A stretch of 39,753 bases of DNA. It comes from Diphasiastrum complanatum. Its lineage: Eukaryota > Streptophyta > Lycopodiopsida > Lycopodiales > Lycopodiaceae. The position numbers and the translations under genes were made by a program. Location of the stretch: the NCBI GenBank assembly GCA_029204225.1, contig MU835361.1, positions 1-39,753 of the forward strand, given 5' to 3'. Shown one piece after another: positions 25,601 through 35,214 of this stretch. The stretch's first letter is position 1, and each line of letters begins with the position of its first letter. The notes below the pieces were generated by a model. That model saw only the letters and a program-made list of their open reading frames with translations. It did not search any database and was not told the DNA's origin.

Positions 25601-28600
25601 GACTTCAATGATCTCTTCATCAAATTTAGCCAAAAGAGCCGCTTGGAAGTCATTTACAACTAATGCAAGGCATAGGGAATGGAGGATTTCTCAGGTTCGT
25701 GTAGGGAAGCGGTGGGTTCCTCGGCAAAGAACATCCAATGAAGAGGATGGCATTTCAGAAATAGCACACAATGAACAAATAGAATCTATTGAGAATATTA
25801 CATTGTTTTGAAGTATGGTGGTATAATCTATTTGATTACTATAAATAGACTTTATTTGGTCCAATATTAAAATCATGTCTATTTTTGAAAAACTTTTTCC
25901 TATATAAGACCATTTTATCTCATTTTCAAGCACACATTTTTCTTGCTTTCTTGGCTTTCTTAGTTTCGGTTAAATGCTTTGCACTTGCGCTCGTACTAAT
26001 AGTCTTTCGTATTATCTCATTACGTTCACAATGCATCCTTCGCAGACAAAGTTGGCAAATCTATTGGCCGACACAACATTTGCTGATCAAATAGATCACA
26101 TCTATGCTATGTTCACTGCCAGAATAGATACCCTAGCAACTCTACGTGCGAATAGTGATGATTTCAGGTATGTAAGTGAGTATATAGAAGAGACCTTGAT
26201 GCCTTACTTAGTAAAAATACATGGCTATGATATTTCTTGGATTCCGTATAATTTGCTAACATATATATGGAAAGGAGATAGACCTTTTGCTGCCGGACTC
26301 AATAGGTTTGTTAGCCACCTGGGGAATGAGCACTTTTTGGAGTTAACGCGCGATCAACAAGTAAATTTTAATCTCAAAAGTGTAGGAAACAAGTTCTTGT
26401 CAGGTGAAATTCTTGTGATTTTTTTCTTGAATGAATTTCCTACAAATACCGTTGAAGAAAAACATGATCCTAGCGTGAAAGTTAGTGAAATGGAAGAGCA
26501 AGAAGCAGAAGAGGAATTAACACCCGTGAAGGAAGCAGAGCTTGCATGGCAGATGGCTTCAGTTGCATCAACATCTGCCCAACCGAAGGATGTAGACGAC
26601 TCCAATCACATGCTGCGAATACGTGACCTTGCCCTAGTGATAATTAATGGGCAAAAGTATTTGTTTCTGCATGACTTGCAACATATCCTCGGCTTACGAG
26701 AGGATGAGATGTTGGCAGGATTAGTGAAATTTCAAAATGGCACCAACACCTTTGACCACTCAGTGTCAAACGATACATTTCGACAGCTGATTGGAGATGA
26801 CGCAGATACTATTGAGCAAGCTCTAGCAAAAATTTTGTGTGAACTGAAGACTCTGCAACCACCGAAAATTGAGCATAAACAATTTGGGAAATTACCGATT
26901 GGCACAACTGAGATACCATACAAAGGCCACGGAATTGTCCTTGCAAAATGTGAGAATGAGGATGAAGGATCTCAGGCAAGTTCTTTGTCAACAAATATTC
27001 TCGTCCATGCTTATTCCCATTTCTTCACCTGTTCATTGTAATTATAACATTCTTATATAATGTATTGCAGTATGCGGTGGAGATTGACAGTTTTGCAATG
27101 AGGAGCGGAGGTTCTCGTCAAGACCGAACAAAGCGAAGGCCAGATGCATCCCTGGCATACTACATTGGACAATTCTCTGACAACTATATCTTCTATTTCA
27201 GCAATGAGTATAGTCCTGATGGGCCCACTGAGCTGGTCAAGTGCAAAGCATTATCAAAGCATCGTGCAGATGACTCGCTTCCACAGATTGCACCAAAGGC
27301 CTAATGTGTGTACGGAGGAGCGCTATCTTGCACGACTTCTGCCCGGGGTTTGAGTCCATATTACTTTTGGCCTCAGCGGTTGGACCTTATGAGGAGCATA
27401 CTGATGCTGGTAAGTTAGCATCGACGTTAATGAAGCCAACAATAGGACTAGAAAATAGATCAGAGTCACTGTTGGAAGCTTCTTGGCTCGTTCTTATGGC
27501 AGGAGATTTGGGAGCAATTCGTACTTGTTCGGGCGAAGATATGTTACATCGTGAGCATCCTATTAGGCATCAAGAACGGCCCTTGGAGGTTTTTGGACAG
27601 CAAGGTCCACATTTGGAACACTTTGGACAGCAAAGTGTTGGTGATTTTGTGGTTGTTTTGGACAGCCTGCTACAGCCTCTTGTTGGCTGTCCGGTCTTTG
27701 CGGGATAACAAAGCATCTTTTTACCTTGGAGGAAACACACATGCCTCACCAAAATCAGTACCTTATGCTGATTTTCCTGTTTTGATGCTTACTTCTTATG
27801 ATGACGGTGTTGTCTTACCTAGTGTTGGTGAGCAGATCATTGATAGTAAGATTCGGGAGGATGTGATGGTAAAAGAGTATCATACTCTTCTTTATGTTTC
27901 TTGTGGTAAGAAGACTTATGGAATCATGTGGGAACCATTGATGGATGGCAAATCCATATTTCGGCTTGTGGCTGGTTTTTTGGTTACTAACTTTGGTTGG
28001 AGCAAGCTTGTCTTCACTCTTCGACTTGATGCTACCACACTTCGTATTCTACATCTCTTCTACATCGGGCATGATTGGGGCTGAGATTTCGGCTACTTCG
28101 ACTACTTCAAGCTAAAGTTTTTTTTTTAGCAGCTTTTCATACTTCATGTCATGTTATGTTTTTACATTATCATTTAAGGAGAGTGTTAGAAATAATAAAT
28201 GATAATGTTAGTTTCCCATAGGTTACTTTGACCCAAATGGTCGAGACTTGTCTAACCATGGGTTAGGTTTATTATTTAGACTATGTTAAGTCAGTTTTAG
28301 TTAAGTTGGACCCAATTTTGGTCTAGTAGTAACTCGTGGGTCCAAGTAAAGTCTAATTATGTTAAGGGACCCTATCTTGACTTTTGGGGGTGCCCTATAA
28401 TTAGGGTTTGGAAGAGTCTAGGCCCTTGGAAGGCCTATTTATATGTACTCATTATTTATTTGTAATTCATTCCCTTTCAAGCATTGCTACTACTTTCTCT
28501 CTCCTTGAGGGCGCCTAACCTCTCCCTCTTCTTGTATATGGAGATTCAATGTTAGAAGGATCTTGGCACTTTGATTTCCTACATTACTATGATATGAAAA

Positions 28601-29310
28601 GATAACCATACAACTAGAAAATACGGTATAATGAAATGAAATAAAAGGGCATAAATCATCATCCAATCCCACTAAAGAAAGAGGTGATTTGTGCTATAAT
28701 TGCATCTAATGTAGGTGGAGTATGTCATCGACATTGTCGAGAAGGTCGCATATGAGAACTCTCATATGAGAACTCTGAGTTCTGAGTGTGTACTTTCGAA
28801 GGAGAGAGAGAGAGAGAGATCCTCATCAACAATCATTCTAATAAATGGTCTATAGCAGCAGTATATGAAAACAAATTGGTATACAATGTCAATTTACCAA
28901 TTCAAACAAAACAACAGCTAAAGCAAGATCAACAATAACATTTATGCTAAACAAGATAAAAAGTTCTGCCATTTGTGACAAAGATCCCAAGCATCTATCT
29001 ATATCCTCCTGGTGAAGAACATAATCAAGGAGATGATGAGTTCGCATTAGAGAGAGAGAGAGAGAGAGAGAGAGAGCTCACCCAAAGCACCTAAGCCGAT
29101 GCCCACAAGCAGTAGAGCCACCGTGTAAGGCACCTTGGTTCCACTCAATAATTGACGCGACAAGGCACCCAAACACAAACACACACCAACAAACAATATG
29201 GCAACTTCTGGATGTGTAACAGGAGAATCCAAGCTGACAACTTCTGAATAGTTTACAGGAAAATAGTTGCTTGCTTCTTCCACAAAGATGGTGGCTATAA
29301 CAGTGGCCAT
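312..29310 (-). CDS. SOS1: SOS1/NHX7-type plasma-membrane Na+/H+ antiporter, 5' part of gene (exons 1-8)
   Basis: Codes for the N-terminal membrane domain of a plant salt-overly-sensitive-1 Na+/H+ antiporter, which exports Na+ at the plasma membrane in exchange for H+ (known for the family). Exons on the minus strand are 29082-29310, 8249 or so-8303, 7908-7999, 1396-1473, 1118-1275, 808-909, 595-712 and 312-364. All junctions inspected use GT-AG and keep one open frame. Diagnostic stretches seen are [17 protein letters not shown] (exon 1), [20 protein letters not shown] (exon 3), [20 protein letters not shown] and [11 protein letters not shown] (exon 5), FNDTVIEIT (exon 7) and [10 protein letters not shown] (exon 8). 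These follow Arabidopsis SOS1 in order. The start ATG at 29308-29310 sits in a good context (ATCATGG). The C-terminal transmembrane segments and long cytoplasmic tail are outside the window. No stop or frameshift is seen, so it could be functional, but expression must cross a 20.8-kb and a 6.4-kb intron. Confidence 0.93.
1767..2107 (-). pseudogene. Unidentified coding-like fragment in SOS1 intron 3
   Basis: Two adjoining minus-strand frames read like protein. One starts near 2107 ([20 protein letters not shown], then acidic and helical). The other, at 1767-1991, carries [20 protein letters not shown] followed by a basic segment. They overlap in different frames, so a frameshift separates them. 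I do not recognise the family. It may be a captured gene fragment or transposon remnant, and it lies next to the antisense copia element. Confidence 0.3.
2195..3427 (+). pseudogene. copia gag-protease remnant
   Basis: Gag starts near 2200 with an [15 protein letters not shown] type sequence typical of copia UBN2/DUF4219 gag. It continues after a frameshift with [12 protein letters not shown] (from about 2403) and after a further break at 2603. A His/Cys-rich zinc-knuckle-like segment lies near 2860-2960. The aspartic protease active site is VIDSGATSH (about 3099-3125), and the pre-integrase region follows to 3427 ([14 protein letters not shown]). At least two frameshifts and a stop make it non-functional. 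Confidence 0.8.
3441..4445 (+). pseudogene. copia RT C-terminal and RNase H remnant
   Basis: Begins in the middle of reverse transcriptase at FVDDSLMIG, the catalytic YVDD strand. It continues through the connection domain ([14 protein letters not shown] and [14 protein letters not shown]) into a copia RNase H with SDASWA (about 3961-3978), SSCEAEYVA and [14 protein letters not shown] (about 4334-4374). A TAG at 3724-3726 and a TAA at 4321-4323 interrupt it. The fusion to the upstream protease fragment suggests a single internal deletion of about 2 kb. Confidence 0.8.
4851..7590. other. SOS1 intron 3, anonymous AT-rich sequence
   Basis: No coding region recognised on either strand. It contains two direct copies of a 39-bp sequence beginning GTATCCCAAGCTAGACACATG (5610-5648 and 5694-5732) and AT-rich low-complexity stretches. 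A weak resemblance between 7210-7290 and 21340-21415 may reflect an old transposon. Confidence 0.6.
5610..5732. repeat. Two direct copies of a 39-bp sequence
   Basis: Copies at 5610-5648 and 5694-5732 differ at one position (TGTACACC against TGTCCACC) and are separated by 45 bp. Confidence 0.85.
7591..7845 (-). other. Open 84-codon frame of unknown nature in SOS1 intron 3
   Basis: Starts [17 protein letters not shown] and has a balanced composition with six Cys, unlike random AT-rich sequence. It lies just downstream of SOS1 exon 3. No SOS1 homology and no family recognised; it may be chance. Confidence 0.15.
7908..8303 (-). CDS. SOS1: SOS1 exons 2 and 3
   Basis: Exon 2 starts at 8303 after TTTTTGCAG and ends near 8256 before GTAAGT, giving [17 protein letters not shown]. 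Exon 3 is 7908-7999, preceded by TTTTGACAG and followed by GTATAG, giving [19 protein letters not shown] and MDIHQIK. Together they match the conserved SOS1 loop and the hallmark [11 protein letters not shown] membrane segment. The 250-base intron between them is the only short one in the 5' half. Confidence 0.9.
9398..9450 (+). repeat. (TC)n microsatellite
   Basis: 53 bp of uninterrupted TC repeats directly before the start of the LINE fragment at 9451. Confidence 0.98.
9491..9640 (+). repeat. 75-bp tandem duplication inside LINE RT
   Basis: Units 9491-9565 and 9566-9640 differ only at the last base (A/G). 75 is a multiple of three, so the RT frame is kept and the YTYLGV strand is duplicated. 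Confidence 0.95.
10611..10675 (+). repeat. (TC)n tail of LINE
   Basis: 65 bp of TC repeats directly after the LINE 3' UTR. Confidence 0.97.
11200..11694 (-). pseudogene. copia reverse transcriptase, left half of split element
   Basis: Minus strand: [18 protein letters not shown] directly after the target site, then [20 protein letters not shown] (about 11570-11620), [23 protein letters not shown] and, in a shifted frame, KALYGLK and FVQQGF. The catalytic strand LYVDDALF lies at about 11205-11230. These are canonical copia RT blocks. Frameshifts occur near 11370-11390, and coding similarity ends soon after YVDD. Confidence 0.8.
11700..12057 (-). repeat. gypsy 3' LTR
   Basis: 358 bp, TGTAAT...TAACA on the plus strand. 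Near-identical to 17646-18003. Contains the perfect hairpin CGGCCACGT/ACGTGGCCG at 11827-11851. Confidence 0.97.
12058..12070 (-). other. gypsy polypurine tract
   Basis: Minus strand AAGGGGGAGGGAG directly abuts the 3' LTR and overlaps the last codons of gag-pol. Confidence 0.9.
12069..16841 (-). CDS. Ty3/gypsy gag-pol polyprotein with chromodomain (1590 aa)
   Basis: A single polyprotein that packages, copies and integrates the element. Domains in order, by rough residue: gag (110-290, with [12 protein letters not shown] and WWLNLQETG); a CCHC zinc knuckle [14 protein letters not shown] (about 344-358); aspartic protease with [11 protein letters not shown] (about 432, the usual Ser after the catalytic Asp replaced by Asp); RT with [31 protein letters not shown] and [13 protein letters not shown] (about 650-800); RNase H with [12 protein letters not shown] (about 925); integrase with an HH-CC finger [11 protein letters not shown] to SCQKCQ and core residues in [15 protein letters not shown] and [13 protein letters not shown] (about 1175-1400). 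A chromodomain ([16 protein letters not shown], about 1530-1575) is the mark of chromoviruses and may target chromatin. No stops or frameshifts. Confidence 0.97.
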   Translation of the reverse strand: MTTPQGPDQPQERGFDELETEALAYRKGKEPMEVEEQEQFVEELDELVTKEQFLQLVTEVDELKLALANFKSSVDDSFAELKNLILSSAKGSLPSTSQLSPSPLPSVSGETLRSHPSVFKDLKPPTFNGEEKDRNADILQTFLSKWKNIHALKQTPDHLQAIEASLSLGPMAYKWWLNLQETGQTPRSWKAFEEAFLREFLPENELDRAWEAWERTVMDKSLIQYISQYREAILKIKNMDDYQKIRGFVRGLKDEYKVEVQRNSPTTLEQALRYAQIYDDSVGRKRARQQPLSEQLPQKDFQFKKKFLKRKKEDKFKGEAPQKRPSLIQPLKPDDFEKAKQERLCFVCMGKGHTVRQCPKGPFTKKDKKQVHLIQTVCFPSNSAASEIKVYHEDHEHCCQLTSAMLARPFSFGPHDLVRMHGKVGNQSVRVMVDDGATHNFINHTLVKKLKLPEVPSQHRYIVSLAKGEDKKIWETMVSKLNLGIQGYQDQINFQIMHLDRTDIVLGRDWLYSLGLSLHRNYQENTLSFQYKGREIQLHGEHDVPNSPMVCSSELCQLIGDEDHQVFLCDFQFIPEVSISSSIQQKISKLETLLSKFKDVFPEDLPHGLPPSREVDHVINLVPGTAPVSKPPYRVSRTEDEEITRQLTDYLGKGQIQTSSSPWASPVLLVKKKEGSMRLCVDYRALNKVTIKNKYPMPRVDELFDQLDGAKFFSKIDLRSGYHQVRIKSEDVSKTAFRTRHGHYEFKVMPFGLTNAPATFMTLMNSVLRPYLGKFVVVFLDDILVYSKTRKEHLKHLRKVFRLLRKHKLYAKQSKCEFFVEEVAYLGHIISSDGIKMDPNKVKAILSWLRPQNILELQIFLGLAGYYRRFVKEYAAVPMTNLLKGKGKEFIWESAQQESFDALKTALATAPVLKVVDPNQPFVVETDASDFVVGAVLTQGGRPVAFESKKLEPAQTRYSAYEKELFSIVHALKTWRHYLYGANFEVLTDHESLRYLCNQPELRGRKARWAELMQEFDMSIRYRRGKFNTVADALSRMPMINELSFTQIRNELLESLRGKCQHDAFFSIIWNSVQNRQLQTPEPVPGAGASSSKNTAASVEDDDESEYTSSDDVEDSEPVLPKQTPVVEGQLTQGFKWKQYSIQDEYLLYRDRVCVPNSEDYRQQVLYECHDNPSAGHPGIQKTYELLRRQFFWPSMKRDVHQYVTSCQKCQVNKAERLKAGGLLHPLEIPAGKWESISMDFIVGLPKTQKGNDAIWVTVDRLTKMAHFIPTKTTVRAPELARLFVDGLFKLYGLPSGIVSDRDSKFTGNFWKAVFHHLHTKLNMSTTDHPQTDGQTERVNQVLEDMLRAYVSKRQTNWEEYLSILEFAYNSTKHSATGYSPFMLMYGFQPRSPTAVGFKQEKVEAARNFLEDLNQMIEHAKRSIRQSQDRARHYADPHRRDVQFSTGEKVYLRVPVDSKTLKSGMCAKLSPRYCGPFTISRRLGEVTYELELPHSSKVFPVFHVSQLRKALTRSDNLVGDSVLVLPLDPQQPPHEPEEILDSRETQTRHTLYREYLVKWNDQPVENATWERGSVLRKIFPDFVLEDQDGS
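16842..17631 (-). other. gypsy 5' leader
   Basis: About 790 bp between primer-binding site and gag start. No long open frame. It would hold packaging signals by analogy with other LTR elements. Confidence 0.7.
17632..17644 (-). other. gypsy primer-binding site, initiator-Met tRNA
   Basis: Minus strand TGGTATCAGAGCC, one base inside the 5' LTR. It is complementary to the 3' end of plant initiator Met tRNA, the usual primer. Confidence 0.92.
17646..18003 (-). repeat. gypsy 5' LTR
   Basis: 358 bp copy of the LTR. It should carry the element's promoter, reading leftwards. The ACGT-core palindrome is at 17773-17797. Confidence 0.97.
18009..20550 (-). pseudogene. copia gag-protease-integrase, right half of split element
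   Basis: Minus strand from about 20130: a gag remnant, then a zinc knuckle of C-x2-C-x4-H-x4-C type (CRYC..GHLLEDC, about 19640-19680). A protease segment at 19225-19530 reads [10 protein letters not shown] where an active enzyme would have an Asp-Ser-Gly triad, so the catalytic Asp is lost. The integrase zinc-binding and core region spans 18552-19155 ([22 protein letters not shown] split over 18949-19155). A linker to RT ends at the gypsy insertion. Several frameshifts and stops. Confidence 0.75.
20740..21096. repeat. Cluster of degenerate GGTCCCRAAATTTTCC motifs
   Basis: Variants of GTCCC-(A/G)-AATTTT-CCG occur near 20741, 20761, 20819, 20861, 20884 and 21071, several followed by GGCACGC. 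Longer blocks (CACTAGGCTCC to CAGGCACGCG at 20781-20845, and ATTAGGCTTTG to CGGGCACGCAG at 21045-21096) look like two diverged copies of one unit. No coding function recognised. Confidence 0.6.
21457..21898 (+). repeat. 5' LTR of gene-carrying element (442 bp)
   Basis: Shares its whole length with the 3' LTR except about six substitutions, a 29-bp block present only here (near 21678-21706) and three small indels. Confidence 0.95.
21899..21911 (+). other. Primer-binding site, initiator-Met tRNA
   Basis: TGGTATCAGAACC directly follows the 5' LTR. It matches the initiator-Met-type primer site with one change from the gypsy element's copy. Confidence 0.9.
21912..23101 (+). other. 5' leader of gene-carrying LTR element
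   Basis: No long coding frame. Contains several GGCGCC palindromes between 21928 and 22126 (one more in the LTR near 21812) and the 144-bp dispersed repeat at 22151-22294. The rest is AT-rich and anonymous. Confidence 0.6.
22151..22294 (+). repeat. 144-bp dispersed repeat, copy 1
   Basis: Matches 33318-33461 in the same orientation over 144 bp without gaps. I count two substitutions. Confidence 0.93.
23102..25811 (+). pseudogene. Decayed multi-exon gene, transposase-like family (unnamed), captured in LTR element
   Basis: One frame runs 23102-24203 with three stops (TGA 23594, TGA 23918, TAA near 24098). It holds a coiled coil (about residues 110-160) and a basic KRRKR segment. A phase-1 GT-AG intron (24204-24300) leads to an exon with [11 protein letters not shown]. 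After a frameshift near 24500 come [33 protein letters not shown] and [12 protein letters not shown] second intron begins near 25299. After more breaks comes [15 protein letters not shown], then [14 protein letters not shown]. The order (acidic strand, Cys-x-Cys-like block, His-rich block, late QG-EK motif) recalls uncharacterised transposase-like proteins I know from cnidarians and some plants. That link is inference, and I cannot name the superfamily. At least four frameshifts or stops make it inactive. Confidence 0.55.
25901..25907 (+). promoter_or_regulatory. TATA box of gene D
   Basis: TATATAA preceded by a T-rich run, 124 bp before the chosen ATG. Conserved in the inverted copy (39661-39670). 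Confidence 0.6.
26031..27304 (+). CDS. Gene D, unknown protein, two exons (392 aa), inside LTR element
   Basis: Exon 1 is 26031-26975 and exon 2 is 27071-27304, joined in phase 0 across a 95-bp GC-AG intron (CAG|GCAAGT ... TTGCAG). Start chosen because ATG 26031 is the first in frame after the TATA box and begins [17 protein letters not shown]. The N-terminal third is helical ([20 protein letters not shown] and [14 protein letters not shown]), the middle is acidic ([10 protein letters not shown]), and the C-terminal part is basic then aromatic ([20 protein letters not shown]). I do not recognise the family. A more diverged copy (36916 onward) reads through this stop (Tyr codon in place of the TAA at 27302), so the C-terminus here may be truncated. 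The frame is otherwise clean, unlike the gene before it. Confidence 0.6.
26976..27070 (+). other. GC-AG intron of gene D
   Basis: 95 bp, donor GCAAGT after CAG, acceptor TATTGCAG. GC donors are rare but known in plants when the rest of the donor is consensus, as here. Removing it joins two open frames in phase 0. Present in the inverted copy too. Confidence 0.75.
27551..28084 (+). CDS. Unknown ORF at the 3' end of the LTR element (177 aa)
   Basis: Runs to 100 bp before the polypurine tract. The first 50 residues lie in a simple, repetitive stretch (TTTGGACAGCAA-like units at 27592-27640) and may not be translated. From about residue 52 ([17 protein letters not shown]) composition is protein-like, with [17 protein letters not shown] and [18 protein letters not shown]. 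No family recognised. It could be a relic of the element's own coding region or a captured exon. Confidence 0.35.
   Translation: MSILLGIKNGPWRFLDSKVHIWNTLDSKVLVILWLFWTACYSLLLAVRSLRDNKASFYLGGNTHASPKSVPYADFPVLMLTSYDDGVVLPSVGEQIIDSKIREDVMVKEYHTLLYVSCGKKTYGIMWEPLMDGKSIFRLVAGFLVTNFGWSKLVFTLRLDATTLRILHLFYIGHDWG
28176..28183 (+). other. Polypurine tract
   Basis: AAGGAGAG directly before the 3' LTR. Confidence 0.8.
28184..28583 (+). repeat. 3' LTR of gene-carrying element (400 bp)
   Basis: Begins TGTTAGAAATAATAAATG after the purine run AAGGAGAG and ends CTACA before the target duplication TTACT. Confidence 0.95.
28802..28819. repeat. (GA)n microsatellite, short
   Basis: About 9 GA units. Confidence 0.9.
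29049..29076. repeat. (AG)n microsatellite next to SOS1 exon 1 donor
   Basis: 14 AG units on the plus strand. On the SOS1 strand they form a CT run starting about 5 bases after the GT donor. Confidence 0.95.
29082..29310 (-). CDS. SOS1: SOS1 exon 1 (start codon, first membrane segments)
   Basis: Encodes about 76 residues: a variable N-terminus, then the first two predicted membrane segments (around [17 protein letters not shown] and [15 protein letters not shown]). The exon ends in phase 1 (G|GTGAG at 29082/29081). Joined to exon 2 it regenerates the conserved Glu-Tyr-Gly seen in SOS1 proteins, which supports this donor. The intron begins with the donor and runs straight into a CT repeat (29049-29076 read on the minus strand). 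Confidence 0.92.
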
Positions 29311-29446
29311 GATGGTCGCAATCTCAATAAAGCTCCTAATCCCTGCCTTGTTTCAGTTCTGGAGCATAAACCTTCTCTCAGCACTCCGACTTCTAAGATC
29401 AATGCCCACGCGGCGAGAACACCTCCTTTCTTTTGCTTCCACCCAA

Positions 29447-29800
29447 AATATGCCCTACACTGTTTCTTCTTTTTTTAGGGCTAAAGTCTACCAGCAAATG
29501 CCTTTGAGATGAGAGCTTATAGTCCAGCTTTTGTTTTAAATTGAAGTTGATCTAGAAATATCTCCTATAAGAGAGCAAAATTTTCCGCTACCAGTTATAT
29601 CAAAATCCTTTTTGTCAGGATGATAAGCCCTACACTCTTTCTTCTTCTTCTTCTTCTTCTTCTTCTTGACTAAAGTGTATTAGCAAATGCTTTCCTGAAT
29701 ATCAGTCCTTCAATTTCACAACAGAGAGGAGCTCTTGATTTATCAATGTTAATCTAGTTATACCTCCTATAATCGAGCAGAATTTCAACTCTACTTCCAC
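29447..29800. repeat. Diverged tandem duplication, about 175-bp unit
   Basis: Shared blocks include GCCCTACACT, TAAAGT..A.CAGCAAATGC-like and CTAG..ATA.CTCCTATAA..GAGCA.AATTT in the same order in both halves. Confidence 0.65.
29638..29668. repeat. (CTT)n microsatellite
   Basis: About ten CTT units inside the second copy of the upstream duplication. The first copy has only a short T-rich run here. Confidence 0.95.
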
Positions 29801-30000
29801 GAAATGGGCACGCTTTTACTTCTAATCAGCCGCAATACACAAGATCATTCAATGTCTCAATTTCAGCTTCTAACCAGTGGTGAACTCATCCTTGTTGAAT
29901 GAATGAAAGAGGATTCTGGTTTGTGATCGTATCTGGAAAGAAAACATCATTGGACTGAACAACAAAGAGGCCACTTATTACTTAGCATAGTAATAAGCAA

Positions 30001-33317
<3,317 letters not shown>

Positions 33318-33461
33318 TTAAAGTTTACTACCCAAGATTATTTTTTTAGAATCAAGTCTAGCACTTTTCTTCTTCCATGTAACCACTTGGCATTTTTCAA
33401 AAAAAAAGTGCCTTTTGAGGATGGATGCATCAAGATCCAATGATATTTACGATATATTCTT
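33318..33461 (+). repeat. 144-bp dispersed repeat, copy 2
   Basis: Second copy of 22151-22294. Here it directly abuts the 5' end of a LINE fragment. Confidence 0.93.
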
Positions 33462-34259
33462 CCCTCCCACCTTCCTGTATTCGACTAAGCTATTACCAGA
33501 CACACTCCTCTCTCCGGATCCTTCTAGTTTGCCATTGTTTCCGCTCTATCTCTCACAGCCCCTATCACACGGCCTGTGCTATCGTCTTAGGCAGTTGCAC
33601 ATTTCCTCTCATCAACTTGCTATTGAGGTCGGTCGTGCATGGGATATCCCCTGGGAGCGTCGTCTATGTCGCTTGTGCTCGTTGTAGGAGGTGGAAGATG
33701 AAGCCCATTTCCTCCTCAGATGTCCGTTGTATTATGAGATATGGGGGACGTATTATTGTCTCTTTCACGATGGCCCGCATACACTTCACAGTTTTGTCTC
33801 ATATCCGGATGCTCGTTGCTTGGGACTTCTTGTTCGTGAGATGCTTACCCTCTGTTAGTCTCATCTGCCTACACCAGATCACCTGGGGTTAGACTCCCGG
33901 CAGCTGCTTCTCACTGGCTTCTTTCGGACTCAAGCACATGCTGATGATTCCGATGATGAGATTCCTATCGCTGTGCCACCGCGGAAAAAGCCCAGATGTA
34001 GTCGGCACTTGCCTCCATCGGGGCCCACTATACGGTCCACTCAAGGAACACTTCACACTTACTTGCACTGATATGTACTTATTCTCCACTTGGCCCGGGT
34101 TGTGGGCATTAGTACTTTTTCTATAGTTCTTCTGTTATACTTGGCCCGGGTTGTGGGCTACTTTCATTCGTAGCTAGTTTATAGCATTTTACGGCCACGT
34201 CCTCCTAAGGATGATGCTCCGGAGCACTGTTGCTTGTACATATTTTCTTTTTGGTCGTA

Positions 34260-34275
34260 GGCACCCACGGGTGCC
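34260..34275 (+). other. LINE 3' UTR hairpin
   Basis: GGCACCC-AC-GGGTGCC, 7-bp perfect stem, 21 bases before the TC tail. The related LINE copy has a shorter hairpin at the same place (10572-10583). Confidence 0.7.
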
Positions 34276-34292
34276 CAAAAGACGTTAATAAA

Positions 34293-34416
<124 letters not shown>

Positions 34417-34849
34417 GGATGCTCCTTCATTGAGTTTCACCTTGCTTCACTAACAGATACATGGGCAATTACAAACGTACCACTTCTCCAAGCTTACAAG
34501 GTCCACTTAAACATTCTACACTTGCATAAAATAAAGTTTTACTCTTAACTAAGTGGGTTTCCCACTTAAAAAATTGAAATAATACTCTATAAGACTTTTT
34601 AAATTCTAAAATTGAAGGGAAATTGATTTTCCCTTTCTCACTCACACCTTCCAGGTTGCTACCCAACCTGGCACTATAAGTTCATGCTTTTTTTACACTT
34701 GGTTTCTACAACACTAGTGAAGAAGTTCTCTCCTCTATTACATGCTGAAAGTGCGCCCTACCCGTTCACGGATCGACGGTTTGCTATCATACGATATGAA
34801 GCTTTTTCTCTTTTTTTGCACTGCTCTCTTAACACTCTACTCTCATAGT

Positions 34850-35135
34850 AATGGTGCTTTGATAGCTTTCATCTATTGTTTATGAGTTTCTCATCACACA
34901 AAGGTGTGAAGGAGCTTTTGTAGGTTTAAAAGGTATGGAAGTCTAGCGATGGACAACAGTGGCACTCTCTCAATATGTAAAACCTTCCATCCTGTCTCAA
35001 GAGGCAGCGATGGACAGATTCTATTATGCTACAACCCTTCGTGAGTTTAGATGACAACAATGGTGTTTTGAGCACCTTTCCAACTATCAAGATACTATTT
35101 CTTTGCTTGATAGACAGCGATGGAGTGCTCCTCTA
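34850..35135 (+). repeat. Degenerate repeats around AGCGATGGA upstream of H3-like gene
   Basis: AGCGATGGA occurs at about 34956, 35009 and 35118. Related GACAACAATGG and GTAATGG segments lie between, and each is followed by GTGC or ACAG and a CT-rich stretch. Looks like a decayed tandem array in the promoter-proximal region. Confidence 0.45.
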
Positions 35136-35214
35136 CATACTTGTATATTGCTTACTCTTTTATGAAAACAATCGAGAGATCTTTTTGGAGCCTGCTATAA
35201 TTGGAAAGGCACAC

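Larger units (their letters stand above)
25818..27479 (+). repeat. Gene D unit, copy 1 (inverted partner at 38091-39753)
   Basis: About 1.66 kb, near-identical in inverted orientation to 38091-39753. I see one 1-base indel (near 26045) and two substitutions near the 3' end. It includes promoter, both exons and the intron, so duplication was at DNA level. The right break is sharp, after GTTGGAAGC at 27479. The left break is not resolved because the partner runs off the window. Confidence 0.93.
21457..28583 (+). mobile_element. LTR retrotransposon without gag-pol, carrying captured genes
   Basis: A 7127-bp element. The 5' LTR is 21457-21898 and the 3' LTR 28184-28583. Both begin TGTTAG and end CTACA. 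The 5-bp target duplication TTACT lies at 21452-21456 and 28584-28588. The initiator-Met primer site follows the 5' LTR and a polypurine tract precedes the 3' LTR. I see no RT, integrase, RNase H or recognisable gag in the 6.3-kb interior, so it must have been mobilised in trans, like LARD-type or gene-capturing elements. The interior holds a 144-bp dispersed repeat, a decayed transposase-like gene, an intact-looking gene with promoter and intron (gene D), and a terminal ORF. Confidence 0.9.
8304..29081 (-). other. SOS1 intron 1, about 20.8 kb, packed with nested transposons
   Basis: Bounded by donor GTGAGC at 29081 and acceptor TTTTTGCAG ending at 8304. The phase-1 splice restores a conserved codon. 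It contains a LINE fragment, a copia element split by a gypsy element, and an LTR element carrying captured genes. 8304-9397 has no recognisable feature. Confidence 0.88.
29311..30000 (-). promoter_or_regulatory. SOS1 upstream region (5' UTR and promoter expected)
   Basis: Lies directly upstream of the SOS1 start codon. No clear TATA box is seen on the minus strand close to the ATG. Holds two diverged direct copies of a roughly 175-bp unit (about 29447-29600 and 29627-29800) and a CTT microsatellite (29638-29668). Confidence 0.4.

Noticed and set aside
26354-26605. Ser-rich antisense frames inside gene D (and mirror at 38965-39216)
   Set aside because: Shadow of the acidic and polar coding strand; no independent signal.
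21457-28583. Element as an ordinary copia or gypsy retrotransposon
   Set aside because: No RT, RNase H, integrase or protease motif seen in the six frames between the LTRs.
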